This document shows positions 23,925 through 33,632 of a stretch of DNA of 64,000 bases, one piece after another; position 1 is the first letter of the stretch, and each line of letters begins with the position of its first letter. A program made the translations under genes and the position numbers. The stretch spans positions 3,906,001 to 3,970,000 of the forward strand of contig NZ_CP159508.1 of the NCBI RefSeq assembly GCF_051131155.1, read 5' to 3'. The stretch is from Pseudanabaena minima (lineage in GTDB: Bacteria > Cyanobacteriota > Cyanobacteriia > Pseudanabaenales > Pseudanabaenaceae). The notes below the pieces were generated by a model that was not told the origin of the DNA, searched no databases, and worked only from the letters and a program-made list of their open reading frames with translations.

Positions 23925-26789
23925 ATGAATAATGCAGAGTTATTGGCAATAATTGCACAAGCAGAACGAGAGGGCTGGACGGAACTCGATCTGTCGGGGA
24001 ACGATCTGGAAGGATTGCCCAGCGCAATTGGACGGTTGCAAAGTCTGGAAAAGTTGATTTTAGGTAAGTTTGATAATAAAGAAAGAAAACGCAAAGGAAA
24101 TCGTTTAACGGCTATTCCACAAGAGATTTTTCAATTAACCAATCTCAAAGAACTTCATATTCCATACAACCAAATTACGGCGATACCAGACGCGATCGCC
24201 AACTTAGCCAATCTGACTACGCTTTACCTCTCTAGCAACCAAATCACGGCGATACCAGACTCGTTATCCAACTTAGCCAATCTGACTACGCTTTACCTCT
24301 CTAGCAACCAAATCACGGCGATACCAGACTCGTTATCCAACTTAGCCAATCTGACTTCGCTTTCCCTCAATAGAAACCAAATCACGGCAATACCAGACTC
24401 GTTTTCCAACTTAGCCAATCTGACTTCGCTTTCCCTCTATGAAAACCAAATTACGACGATACCAGATGCGATCGCCCAATTATCAAATCTGACTTCGCTT
24501 GACCTCTCTTACAACCAAATCGCGGCGATACCAGACTCGTTCTCCAACTTAGCCAATCTGACTTCGCTTTCCCTCAATAGAAACCAAATCACGGCAATAC
24601 CAGACTCGTTTTCCAACTTAGCCAATCTGACTTCGCTTTCCCTCTATGAAAACCAAATTACGACGATACCAGATGCGATCGCCCAATTATCAAATCTGAC
24701 TACGCTTAACCTCTATGGCAACCAAATTAAGGCGATACCAGACGCGATCGCCAACTTAGCCAATCTGACGGAGCTTCGCCTCTATAGCAACCAAATTAAG
24801 GCGATACCAGACGCGATTACCCAATTAGCAAATCTGACGGTGCTTGCCCTCGGTAGGAACCAGATCAAGATGATACCAGAGGCGATTGCCCAATTAGCAA
24901 ATCTAACGGGGCTCTACCTCCATACCAACCAAATCACGGCGATACCAGACGCGATCTCCCAATTAGCAAATCTGACTACGCTTAACCTTTCTCGCAACCA
25001 AATCACGGCGATACCAGACGCGATCTCCCAATTAGCAAATCTGACTTCGCTTAACCTTTCTCGCAACCAAATCACGGCGATACCAGACGCGATCTCCCAA
25101 TTAGCAAATCTGACTTCGCTTGACCTCAGTAATAATCCATTACCAATTCCGCCAGAGATTTTAGAAGATACTGAAAACCCTGCGGCGATAATTGGGTACT
25201 GGCAGAAATTGAAACAGAGCGAACGGAAGCCACTGAATGAAGCAAAAGTGATCTTAATCGGACATGGCGCAGTCGGCAAAACCTCACTGGTGCGGCAATT
25301 GATCGATCGCAACTTCAAACCCGATGAAATCAAAACCGAAGGCATTGATATCAGGGCTTGGCAAATAAAAGCTCGTGAAGAAAACGTCAAACTTAGAGTT
25401 TGGGACTTTGGCGGACAGGAAATCATGCACGCCACCCATCAGTTCTTTTTGACCGAGCGTAGCCTCTATCTCTTAGTACTCAATGCCCGCAAAGACGAAG
25501 GCAATAACGATGTCGAATATTGGCTGAAAATTATTGAAAGCTTCGGCAAAGATGCCCCCGTCCTGATTATTGCCAACAAAAGCGACGAACATCCCCTCAA
25601 ACTCAACCGCCGCCATCTACAAGAGAAATATCCCAACATTCAAGGCTTCTTTGAAACCTCCTGCAAAACAGGGTTAGGTATTGACGAGCTTCGCAAGGCG
25701 ATCGCCCAACAAATCGCCGCAATGGATCATGTGTTTAATGAACTACCCCAGCAATGGTTTCGCCTCAAAGAACAAATCGAACAGGACAACCGCGACCATA
25801 TCAGCTATACCGAATACGAATGTATTTGCAATGATCAAGAAATTAGTGATCGCCAAGAACGCCGCGACCTAATTCGCCTCCTGCACCTGCTGGGCATTGT
25901 TCTCAACTTCGCCGAAGATACCAGACTCCAAGACACCAGCGTGCTCAATCCCGAATGGGTCACAGGCGGCGTATATCGCATTCTCAATGACAATCAACTC
26001 ATCACCAAACATAAGGGAATGCTGAACTGGCAAGACCTCACTCGCATTCTCACACCCAAAAATAAAGGCGATCGCAATTGTTATCAAGAAAACCGCGATC
26101 GGCAATTCATTCTCGACATGATGCAAAAATTCGAGCTATGTTTTCTCCTTGATGCTAATTCTCAAAAGCCCATTTACCTAATTCCTGAACTCCTTGACGA
26201 AGAAGAACCCGATACAGGCAATTGGGACAACACTCTCAATCTGGAATATCACTACAAAATTCTATTTAGCAGTGTCATTTCCCGCTTCATTGTCAAAATG
26301 CACCACCGCATCTCTAAACGCACCTACTGGCGCACAGGCGTAATTCTCACATTCCCCGAAGGCAATCGCGCCTACATCAAAGCCGATCTCGCCGATGCCA
26401 AGATCTTCATCCGCATCGATGGCAACCCTAACACCCGCCGATCTTCCCTCGCCGCCATTCGCAACACCTTTGATAATATTCATCACAGTATCTCCGCCCT
26501 AGAAGTCGATGAGTGCGTTCCCTTACCTGATAATCCTAAAGTTACAGTTCCTTACGATCACTTATGCGATCTTGAACGTGAAGGTATCCTAAGCTTTATT
26601 CCTTACGGCACACGTAAATCCTACGAGGTGCGATCGCTATTAGATGGTATCGAAGAAAGGCGATCGCGCCATGAGAAAACTGAAAGCCGAGGCGACACTT
26701 ATCACTTCTACGCAGAAACAGGACAAGTAATTACTGGCAATGTAAAACCCGCAGGAAACAATATTGGAACTCAGAACAATAACCTCTAG
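23925..26789 (+). CDS. Leucine-rich-repeat Roc-COR (ROCO family) GTPase
   Basis: 954 aa from ATG 23925 (MNNAELLAIIAQAER); the frame is open back to 23871. Residues about 15-405 hold 16-17 LRR units of 23 aa (LxxLxLxxNQITAIPDAIAxLxN). The Ras-like Roc domain follows: G1 LIGHGAVGKTSLV, G3 VWDFGGQEIMHATHQ, G4 IIANKSDEHPL; then the COR dimerisation domain (about 620-800) and a C-terminal region ending VITGNVKPAGNN. ROCO proteins cycle as GTP-dependent dimers. DNA of the LRR part is highly repetitive, with a near-exact 207-bp (three-unit) duplication. The partner or output is unknown. Confidence 0.95.
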   Translation: MNNAELLAIIAQAEREGWTELDLSGNDLEGLPSAIGRLQSLEKLILGKFDNKERKRKGNRLTAIPQEIFQLTNLKELHIPYNQITAIPDAIANLANLTTLYLSSNQITAIPDSLSNLANLTTLYLSSNQITAIPDSLSNLANLTSLSLNRNQITAIPDSFSNLANLTSLSLYENQITTIPDAIAQLSNLTSLDLSYNQIAAIPDSFSNLANLTSLSLNRNQITAIPDSFSNLANLTSLSLYENQITTIPDAIAQLSNLTTLNLYGNQIKAIPDAIANLANLTELRLYSNQIKAIPDAITQLANLTVLALGRNQIKMIPEAIAQLANLTGLYLHTNQITAIPDAISQLANLTTLNLSRNQITAIPDAISQLANLTSLNLSRNQITAIPDAISQLANLTSLDLSNNPLPIPPEILEDTENPAAIIGYWQKLKQSERKPLNEAKVILIGHGAVGKTSLVRQLIDRNFKPDEIKTEGIDIRAWQIKAREENVKLRVWDFGGQEIMHATHQFFLTERSLYLLVLNARKDEGNNDVEYWLKIIESFGKDAPVLIIANKSDEHPLKLNRRHLQEKYPNIQGFFETSCKTGLGIDELRKAIAQQIAAMDHVFNELPQQWFRLKEQIEQDNRDHISYTEYECICNDQEISDRQERRDLIRLLHLLGIVLNFAEDTRLQDTSVLNPEWVTGGVYRILNDNQLITKHKGMLNWQDLTRILTPKNKGDRNCYQENRDRQFILDMMQKFELCFLLDANSQKPIYLIPELLDEEEPDTGNWDNTLNLEYHYKILFSSVISRFIVKMHHRISKRTYWRTGVILTFPEGNRAYIKADLADAKIFIRIDGNPNTRRSSLAAIRNTFDNIHHSISALEVDECVPLPDNPKVTVPYDHLCDLEREGILSFIPYGTRKSYEVRSLLDGIEERRSRHEKTESRGDTYHFYAETGQVITGNVKPAGNNIGTQNNNL

Positions 26790-26889
26790 CAGGAATCAAA
26801 GAACATACCACCCCCCAACTTTTGAAGAAAGATTAAGGGGGGTAAAAGCAGTAATTTATGCTAAACAAGAGACTTCTCAAACACACTCT

Positions 26890-27012
26890 AATTTAACGTG
26901 AGTTCGATATAGCCATTTGCGGCGTGCTTCGCACGCCGCAAATGGCGGAAAATGGTAAGAATCGCTTAGCGATTCTTACCATTTTCCGCTTTCGTCGAAC
27001 TGACGTTAATTT
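26890..27012. repeat. MITE-like element, family 1, copy 2 (reverse orientation)
   Basis: Reverse complement of the 4493-4616 element: starts AATTTAACGTGAGTTCGATA, ends TCGTCGAACTGACGTTAATT, with the same CCATTTGCGGCG hairpin (GTGCTTCGCAC tip instead of GGCGAAGCC) and GGAAAATGGTAAGAATCGC hairpin. It lies 11 bases from the tpsB stop codon. At 26808-26885 there is also a decayed copy of the CCCCC-type repeat. Confidence 0.75.
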
Positions 27013-27023
27013 AAACTGAGTCC

Positions 27024-28748
27024 TCAAAACAGGTAATTGAGGCTGAAATATAGTGATGACTCTTGCAAATTAGAGCCGCGATCGCTGAGATTCACAAATG
27101 GAATCGCAAAATCTAGACGTAAGTTGAGCCGCTTAATTGGCTCGAATATAATTCCTAAACCGCCACCTGCTAAAAAATTTTGATTGGGCAGCACATTGAG
27201 ATTTCTAGAGTTGTTCCAGACTGAGCCGAGATCGATAAAAGGAGCTAACTGGAGCATTGTACGACCTTCCTCATTTCGCGCCACTACAAATCGGCTCTCC
27301 AAGGAAAAACGGATGCCATTATCACCCGATCGCACATTTTGACGGAAGCCACGCAAGGATTGACCACCACCAATCACAAACTGCTGCGATGGTAGAAGTG
27401 GATCGGCTGAGAGTTGAGTATCTAGCGATCCAATCAAAATTGTGTCAGCACCAAGAACCTGAACTCGTTGAATCTGTCCTAACCAACTTAGAAAAGCTGC
27501 GCTAGGAGAAGTAACGAAAGTCGCACCAAATAGACCTGTACCAAGACTAAACTGCGATCGCAATGACCAAACCCCTTCGGTATCACGGCTGGTATAGTCT
27601 TGCCCAAACTTAAATACACTGGTGCGGCTAGTGCCATCGGCTTCGGGTCCAATCCCAAATGGCACGGCAAGGTCGTTAAATAGGAAAGTCTGACCTCTTT
27701 GATATTCATAGCCTAGAGACAGCGCAAATTCTTCGCGGGGATTGCGAATTATGGGCTGGCGATATGTAGCAGAGTAAACTTCGTTGTTGCCACGAATATT
27801 GAAGACATCGAATGGGGACTGGGTAATGCGATAGTTGCTGGGTGCAAATCGAAGTGAGACAGTTCCATTCATCGGGTTGACGGGAATGCTAAAACCAAAA
27901 TCGTATTGATTAGAGCCGCCTGTCGTAGTTCTATAATAATTGGCAGTAAAGACATCTCCCGCCCCAAAGAGATTGCGGTAACTGAGTCCTGCTCCCATGC
28001 GCTCAGAGCCAACCGCAGGTGGAGAGAAGTTATCAAAACTAACCGATCCTGCCAGTTGATTGGCTTCCACAACTTTGATCGTGAGTATGCTCAAGCCAGA
28101 TTGACTACCTGCTTTGAGGCTAGCATCTACACTTGTAAAATTGGGGTCAGCACGCAGGAGGCGCAGTTGATCTTCGAGGTTATTGGTGTTGAGAGGAGTA
28201 CCAAGTCCTAGCTCAGCGCGCGATCGCACGTAGTCAGGATTAAGAGAAGTAACACCTAAAATATCGATTCTTTCGATTTTTCCTTCTAATACCTGAATCT
28301 TAGCAAGACCATTAACAGCGCTTTGAGGTGTATATATGGCTTGAGAGGTGACATAGCCGTTACTAACGTAAAGTTGTGTAATGGCGTTGGCTACTGCTGT
28401 TAATTGATCTTCTGTAACGGTCTTTCCTTCAAGAGGTTTGATAATCGGATCGAGTTTTTCAGAATCGAAAACAGTATTGCCAATAACTTCAACTTTTTTA
28501 ATGGAAATTGTTTGAGGCGCTTGACTTTGGACAATTTGAGAAAGATCAGGATTATGGGAAGTAGCAAAGTCTAATTCTTTTGTGGGAGTAGAACTGATTG
28601 ATCGTGAGGGTGTTGATTCTGAAGAAATAGAATTAGCATTAACTTCTAATTGACAAACTGTTACTAATAATGCAAGCGCAGAAATGCTTAATATTAATTT
28701 GGAATATTTGTTTCTTTTAACTTTTAGGCTTATATTTATTATGCTCAT
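27024..28748 (-). CDS. TpsB outer-membrane transporter (ShlB/FhaC/HecB family) of two-partner secretion
   Basis: 574 aa from ATG 28748; ATG 28757 is an alternative. A signal-peptide-like hydrophobic stretch (LILSISALALLVTV) is followed by a POTRA_2 domain (ISIKKVEVIGNTVFDSEKL), a second POTRA (KIERIDILGVTSLNPDYV), and a 16-strand barrel from about residue 240. The conserved family motif FVIGGGQSLRGFRQN lies in extracellular loop 6, and the final residue is Phe (SSLYFSLNYLF), as in BAM substrates. It exports a TpsA protein; the divergent gene at 29382 encodes one. Confidence 0.93.
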   Translation of the reverse strand: MSIINISLKVKRNKYSKLILSISALALLVTVCQLEVNANSISSESTPSRSISSTPTKELDFATSHNPDLSQIVQSQAPQTISIKKVEVIGNTVFDSEKLDPIIKPLEGKTVTEDQLTAVANAITQLYVSNGYVTSQAIYTPQSAVNGLAKIQVLEGKIERIDILGVTSLNPDYVRSRAELGLGTPLNTNNLEDQLRLLRADPNFTSVDASLKAGSQSGLSILTIKVVEANQLAGSVSFDNFSPPAVGSERMGAGLSYRNLFGAGDVFTANYYRTTTGGSNQYDFGFSIPVNPMNGTVSLRFAPSNYRITQSPFDVFNIRGNNEVYSATYRQPIIRNPREEFALSLGYEYQRGQTFLFNDLAVPFGIGPEADGTSRTSVFKFGQDYTSRDTEGVWSLRSQFSLGTGLFGATFVTSPSAAFLSWLGQIQRVQVLGADTILIGSLDTQLSADPLLPSQQFVIGGGQSLRGFRQNVRSGDNGIRFSLESRFVVARNEEGRTMLQLAPFIDLGSVWNNSRNLNVLPNQNFLAGGGLGIIFEPIKRLNLRLDFAIPFVNLSDRGSNLQESSLYFSLNYLF

Positions 28749-28837
28749 AATTATCATTTTCCTTCTAAAGTTGCAGATTGTAGCATATACAAATCTATAA
28801 ATTTATAGTTGTCGCCATTTGTACTAGGACAAATCAA

Positions 28838-28888
28838 AACCCAGAAGACGAGTTGCGGCGCTTTGCGCCGCAACTCGTCTTCTGGGTT
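28838..28888. repeat. Dispersed palindromic element
   Basis: AACCCAGAAGACGAGTTGCGGCG / CGCCGCAACTCGTCTTCTGGGTT around CTTTG. Copies of the words TTGTCGCCA and TAGGACAAA precede it, and GTGTCATAACAAGACTGGCGACAA follows, showing longer outer inverted arms (about 28808-28915). Confidence 0.85.
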
Positions 28889-29230
28889 TGTGTCATAACA
28901 AGACTGGCGACAACTATACAAACTCATACATAATTAGTTAAGGTTATGGCTTATGTGTTGTCCCTGAACTCAAGTCAGTCATCATATTTACCTAATTGGT
29001 GACTAACTTGAGTACAATAATGCATCCTACATTTAATTAAGCTTTCTTCCTTAGGAAGTGAGAGAAAATGAATAAAAATTGGCATTATTTAGTAAAGGCA
29101 ATTTATGAATTACCTTTATGTTTTCCTTCTTCGTAAGCACTAATATTAACTAAATATTTAGCTACGTAACTTAAGCAAAAATCAATTTTATTAATGATAT
29201 AGCAGTCCTATATCATTTGTGGATTTTTTT

Positions 29231-29273
29231 GGTTTGTGGAAGGACACCCCGATGGGGTGTCCTTCCACAAACC
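29231..29273. repeat. Palindromic element with TATAGCA outer arms
   Basis: GGTTTGTGGAAGGACACCCC / GGGGTGTCCTTCCACAAACC around GAT, flanked by outer arms ATAGCAGTCCTATA and TTAGGATTGCTATA. The 630-base divergent region between tpsB and tpsA (28749-29381) holds only this, the 28838 element and presumably both promoters. Confidence 0.75.
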
Positions 29274-29381
29274 ATTTAGGATTGCTATATCGGTAGATAG
29301 ACTTAATAAGTAGAGATTAATAATGTAGATTAGGTTCTAAGGTCAAGATAAATTTTGATGTAGTGGTTATTGGAGATTAGT

Positions 29382-32261
29382 ATGAAGTCAGTTTTAGGAA
29401 TATTTTGGACAACCGCGATCGCCCTATATCCAGCCCTACTAACAACTGCACCCATCAACGCCCAAACATTGCCAATCACTGCCGCCCCAGACGGAACAGA
29501 CACAATCGTCTTACCAAATGGACAGAGGTTTGACATCACTGGAGGCACTCAAGCTGGAGGAAATCTCTTCCATAGTTTTCAGCAATTTGGCTTACATCAA
29601 GGACAAATAGCCAACTTTCTGAGCCAACCAAATATTCAAAATATTCTTGGTCGCGTCGTTGGAGGAGATCCTTCAATGATCAATGGCTTAGTTCAACTGA
29701 CAGGAGGAAATTCCAATCTCTACATCATGAATCCCGCAGGTGTGATCTTTGGTGCTAACGCTAGTTTGAATGTTCCTGCCTCATTTACTGCAACGACAGC
29801 AATCGGCATTCAAGTAGGGAATAGTTGGTTTGGCATGAATACCAGTGCCACCGATCTGAAGAATCTCACAGGCACTCCCAATGCTTTTGCTTTCACTAGT
29901 CCAACAACGCCACTGACTCAAGGACAAACATCAGGTGTAATTCTCAATCAAGGAAATCTCAACGTTTTGGAAGGAAAGAGCATTTCTCTGGTTGGTGGGA
30001 TAGTGATCAATACAGGGGCGATCGCTACTGACAACGGCACAATTAATATCGTGGCTGTACCTGATAGTAAGTATGTGCGGATTACGCCCGAAGATGGTGT
30101 CCTCAGTTTTGATCTACCGATCGCTACCCAACAAGAATTGGGCAATACCAAACCAATGGCGGGGATAGACTTGCCAAAATTGCTCACGGGCACAGGAATT
30201 ACTGCACCGACAAATTCAGGAGAAGCGATCGCTACAGGTAGTCTCACAGCAGCAAATATCAATATCCTTGCCAATCGTTACAACACAACTCAAGCATCTT
30301 TGAACGCTACCAATATCCAACAGGGATGGAATTTTGTATTTATCGATAGCACAGTTAAAGATTATCAAACATTATTAGATGGAACTAATGGTGGTAGTAG
30401 TGTCACGGTGATTAATCCTGATCAATACGGAATTCAGAAAGTTACTGAAACCTTAGCTAGTGTCACTGGTGCTAATAGTTTACATATTGTGTCTGAGGGT
30501 GATGTTGGTAATTTCTGGCTCGGTAAAGACTTTGTCAGTACTGAGAATATTGCTAAATATGCTAACGATCTCCAAGCATGGAAAACATCTTTATCTCCTG
30601 CGGCAAATATTCTGCTCTATGCCTGTAATTTAGCTAGTGGCGAGAATGGGGCGACGCTAGTTCAAGCGGTTAAATACTATACGGGGCTTGATGTGGCGGC
30701 TTCGACTGACATCACAGGTAGCAGTAATCTGGGTGGCAATTGGAATTTGGAATATCAGACTGGGAAAATTAATTCGGGTGTGGTGTTTAGTTCGCAAGCT
30801 CAGCATAGTTTTAACAGTAGACTAGTCACTTTTACGACTACGAATATTAATGATTCTGGAGCAGGATCTTTGCGACAGGCGATTCTTGATGCTAACGCTT
30901 TGGCAGGTGCTGATGATATTCGCTTTGATCCCACAGGTATATTTGCCACACCTCAAATAATTAATTTGACATCGGGGACAATAGATATCAGTCAAGATCT
31001 GACAGTTCAGGGGACTGGAGCTAGCAATCTCACTATTAGTGGTAACAATACTTTTAGGATTTTTAATATCACTGCTGGCAATGTCACGTTTGATGGTTTA
31101 ACGATTACCAATGGTAGAGGTGTCACTGGTGGTGGCATAAGTAATAATGGCGTTGGAACTTTGACCGTTAGCAATAGCAATGTGTCAGGTAACTCGGTAA
31201 CTAACTCTGGTGGTGGACTGTTTACCAATACTGGCAACCTGACTGTTATCAATAGTACTGTGTCAAATAATACGTCCAATGCCGATGGTGGTGGGATTGT
31301 CAGTAGAGGCGGAGCCTTGACCATCACTAACAGTACTGTGTCGAATAATCGGTCTCTTAATAGTGGCGGTGGTGGGATTGTCAGTGATGGTACGACCCTC
31401 ACCCTTACTAACAGCACAGTTTCAGGTAATACAACATGTTTGGTTGCGGGATGCGTTGCTGGTGGTATTTATATTGGCAATAATGGCACAATCTCCAACA
31501 GTACAATTTCGGGTAATTCTTCCTTTGGTGATGGTGGCGGGATTTTTAGCAATGGTGGAGTCGTAACTATTACCAACAGCACTATTACCAACAACATATC
31601 CGACTCACTTAACAACGATAGCGGCAATGGTGGTGGGATCTTTGCTTTTCCCGGCAACTTGACGATCAGCAACTCGATTGTTGCAGGCAACTTTGACAGC
31701 CCTAATAATGCGGGATTGGGGACAATAAATCCTGATGTAAGCGGATCATTTATTGATGGTGGGAATAATTTGATTGGAGATAGCACTGGGAGCGTAAACT
31801 TTACAATCAGTACATTAGTCGGCACAGCCGCAAACCGACTTAATCCCCAACTTGCACCCCTTGCAAATAATGGCGGTCCAACGCAAACCCATGCGCTTTT
31901 GACAGGTAGTCCTGCGTTAGATGCTGGTAATAATGCGCTGATTCCAGTCGCGGTAAATACCGATCAACGTGGCTTACTCCGTATCTTTGGCGGCATTGTT
32001 GACATTGGTGCGTTTGAGTTTCAGATTCCTCCACCTGTACCTGTACCTGCGCCTGCATCTATACCCACATCTACATCTACGCCAATATCTAGAGGTGGAT
32101 TTGGTGGTGTATATCCCAGCCGCAAGGATTTGGAAGCATGGAATTCAAAATTAGGTAAGCAGACGGATGTCAGTTTCACACAGGTTCTCTGCCTTGATCC
32201 ATCCCTTGTTACTTCTCAGACTACTTCCATTCCTATTTGTCAAAACCTTGAACCAAACTAA
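29382..32261 (+). CDS. TpsA exoprotein with FHA N-terminal, DUF4347 and beta-helix/choice-of-anchor domains
   Basis: 959 aa from ATG 29382; GGAG lies six bases upstream. A signal peptide ends near APINAQTLPI. The TPS (haemagglutination activity) domain covers about 25-250, with NIQNILGRVVGG and LYIMNPAGVIFGANASL. A DUF4347 domain follows at about 330-480: LHIVSEGDVGNFWLG and ILLYACNLASGENG. In this caspase-like fold the first motif is usually SHG, so the expected His is Glu here while Cys is kept. Residues 485-880 are a Thr/Asn/Ser-rich beta-helix closing with VDIGAFEF. A Pro linker and a Cys-containing tail (VLCLDPSL; SIPICQNL) end the protein. It is the likely substrate of the divergent TpsB. 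Confidence 0.9.
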   Translation: MKSVLGIFWTTAIALYPALLTTAPINAQTLPITAAPDGTDTIVLPNGQRFDITGGTQAGGNLFHSFQQFGLHQGQIANFLSQPNIQNILGRVVGGDPSMINGLVQLTGGNSNLYIMNPAGVIFGANASLNVPASFTATTAIGIQVGNSWFGMNTSATDLKNLTGTPNAFAFTSPTTPLTQGQTSGVILNQGNLNVLEGKSISLVGGIVINTGAIATDNGTINIVAVPDSKYVRITPEDGVLSFDLPIATQQELGNTKPMAGIDLPKLLTGTGITAPTNSGEAIATGSLTAANINILANRYNTTQASLNATNIQQGWNFVFIDSTVKDYQTLLDGTNGGSSVTVINPDQYGIQKVTETLASVTGANSLHIVSEGDVGNFWLGKDFVSTENIAKYANDLQAWKTSLSPAANILLYACNLASGENGATLVQAVKYYTGLDVAASTDITGSSNLGGNWNLEYQTGKINSGVVFSSQAQHSFNSRLVTFTTTNINDSGAGSLRQAILDANALAGADDIRFDPTGIFATPQIINLTSGTIDISQDLTVQGTGASNLTISGNNTFRIFNITAGNVTFDGLTITNGRGVTGGGISNNGVGTLTVSNSNVSGNSVTNSGGGLFTNTGNLTVINSTVSNNTSNADGGGIVSRGGALTITNSTVSNNRSLNSGGGGIVSDGTTLTLTNSTVSGNTTCLVAGCVAGGIYIGNNGTISNSTISGNSSFGDGGGIFSNGGVVTITNSTITNNISDSLNNDSGNGGGIFAFPGNLTISNSIVAGNFDSPNNAGLGTINPDVSGSFIDGGNNLIGDSTGSVNFTISTLVGTAANRLNPQLAPLANNGGPTQTHALLTGSPALDAGNNALIPVAVNTDQRGLLRIFGGIVDIGAFEFQIPPPVPVPAPASIPTSTSTPISRGGFGGVYPSRKDLEAWNSKLGKQTDVSFTQVLCLDPSLVTSQTTSIPICQNLEPN

Positions 32262-32361
32262 ACTCTCAAAGTGAAGCAGCGGCAATAAGCATTGCACCTT
32301 TCTTGGGGGTTGGTTGTTATATTGAGATTAGTCGTCTCTACAATCAAAGCCTCAAAAAATC

Positions 32362-33579
32362 ATGACTTTTACAACCACCGCCTCACCCACACATACTAAT
32401 TTCAAGATTCGTGCCGATATCCTCGATTTGCAACCTAGCCTTGTGCAATGGCGGCGAGATTTTCATCGCTTTCCTGAGTTAGGGTTTCAAGAAAAGCGCA
32501 CATCTACCGCGATCGCTGAAAAATTAACCGCTTGGGGTATCCCTCATCAAACAGGTATTGCGGAAACAGGCATCGTGGCAACAATTTCAGGAGCTAAGAA
32601 AGGCAATAATAAAGTTTTAGCCATCCGTGCCGATATGGATGCGCTACCAATTCAAGAAGAAAATATCATTAGTTATAAATCGCAAATTGACGGACTGATG
32701 CACGCCTGTGGTCATGATGGACATACGGCGATCGCCTTGGGTACAGCAAAATATCTCTGGGAACATCGCGCTGATTTTAGTGGCACAGTGAAAATTATTT
32801 TTCAGCCAGCCGAGGAGGGACCTGGGGGCGCAAAACCAATGATCGAGGCAGGTGTACTCGAAAATCCTAAAGTTGATGCTGTGATTGGTTTACACCTATG
32901 GAATAATTTGCCCCTTGGTACGGTCGGCGTGCGCAGCGGCGCATTAATGGCAGCAACGGAATACTTCTATTGCAAAATTATGGGGCGGGGTGGACATGGC
33001 GCACTTCCCCATCAAACTATTGATTCGATTTTGGTTGCTGCTCAAGTGGTAAACACCATTCATAGCATCGTCTCCCGCAATGTCAGCCCTCTCGAATCCG
33101 CCGTTATTAGCATTGGTGAATTTCACGCAGGTTCCGCCACAAATATCATTGCTGATTCCGCCATGATTAGTGGCACTGTGAGGTTTTTCAATCCTGAAGT
33201 TGGCGCAAAGCTAGCACTACGTTTAGAAGAGGCGATCGCAGGTGTATGTGCAGCACATGGTGCTACTTACGAGTTGGACTATACCAAGCTCTATCCACCT
33301 GTGATTAATGATTATGCGATCGCCGAGTTAGTTCGCTCTGTTGCCGAAACCGTAATCGAAACTCCCGCAGGCATTGTTCCTGAATGCCAAACGATGGGCG
33401 GTGAAGATGTTTCTTTCTTCTTAGAAGCTGTCGCTGGTTGCTATTTCTTTCTTGGTTCTGCAAATCCTGATAAGGGCTTAGCCTATCCTCATCATCACCC
33501 CCGCTTCAATTTCGATGAGACGGTTCTCGCAACTGGGGTAGAGATTTTTGCTCGTTGTACCGAGAAGTTCTTGGGTTAG
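32362..33579 (+). CDS. M20 family amidohydrolase/metallopeptidase
   Basis: 405 aa, typical for the M20D (IAA-amino-acid hydrolase/HipO-like) group. Metal-binding and catalytic motifs: FHRFPELGFQE at the start, LAIRADMDALPIQEE, LMHACGHDGHTAIALG, IIFQPAEEGPGGAKPMI and, near the end, CQTMGGEDVSFF and YPHHHPRFNFDE. The dimerisation domain lies between. It should hydrolyse an N-acyl amino acid or small amide in the cytoplasm. It is not in an operon; a terminator follows. Confidence 0.93.
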   Translation: MTFTTTASPTHTNFKIRADILDLQPSLVQWRRDFHRFPELGFQEKRTSTAIAEKLTAWGIPHQTGIAETGIVATISGAKKGNNKVLAIRADMDALPIQEENIISYKSQIDGLMHACGHDGHTAIALGTAKYLWEHRADFSGTVKIIFQPAEEGPGGAKPMIEAGVLENPKVDAVIGLHLWNNLPLGTVGVRSGALMAATEYFYCKIMGRGGHGALPHQTIDSILVAAQVVNTIHSIVSRNVSPLESAVISIGEFHAGSATNIIADSAMISGTVRFFNPEVGAKLALRLEEAIAGVCAAHGATYELDYTKLYPPVINDYAIAELVRSVAETVIETPAGIVPECQTMGGEDVSFFLEAVAGCYFFLGSANPDKGLAYPHHHPRFNFDETVLATGVEIFARCTEKFLG

Positions 33580-33604
33580 CCCATAAGTATCTCTATCACT
33601 TGTA

Positions 33605-33632
33605 GACAGGGCTAATTACCTGTCTTTTTCTT
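33605..33632 (+). terminator. Terminator of the M20 gene
   Basis: AGACAGGGCTAATTACCTGTCTTTTTCTTT: a 7-bp stem followed by a T-rich tract, overlapping the stop codon of the convergent protease gene. Confidence 0.75.

Noticed and set aside
24170..25130. Regular 69-bp repeats resembling a CRISPR-like array
   Set aside because: They are in-frame LRR codons of the ROCO gene; no unique spacers and no cas genes are near.
24914..25435. 173-codon minus-strand frame with repeated units
   Set aside because: It is the antisense of the LRR repeats.
28749..29381. Very short ORFs in the tps divergent region (18-22 codons)
   Set aside because: They lack family features and the region is full of palindromes.
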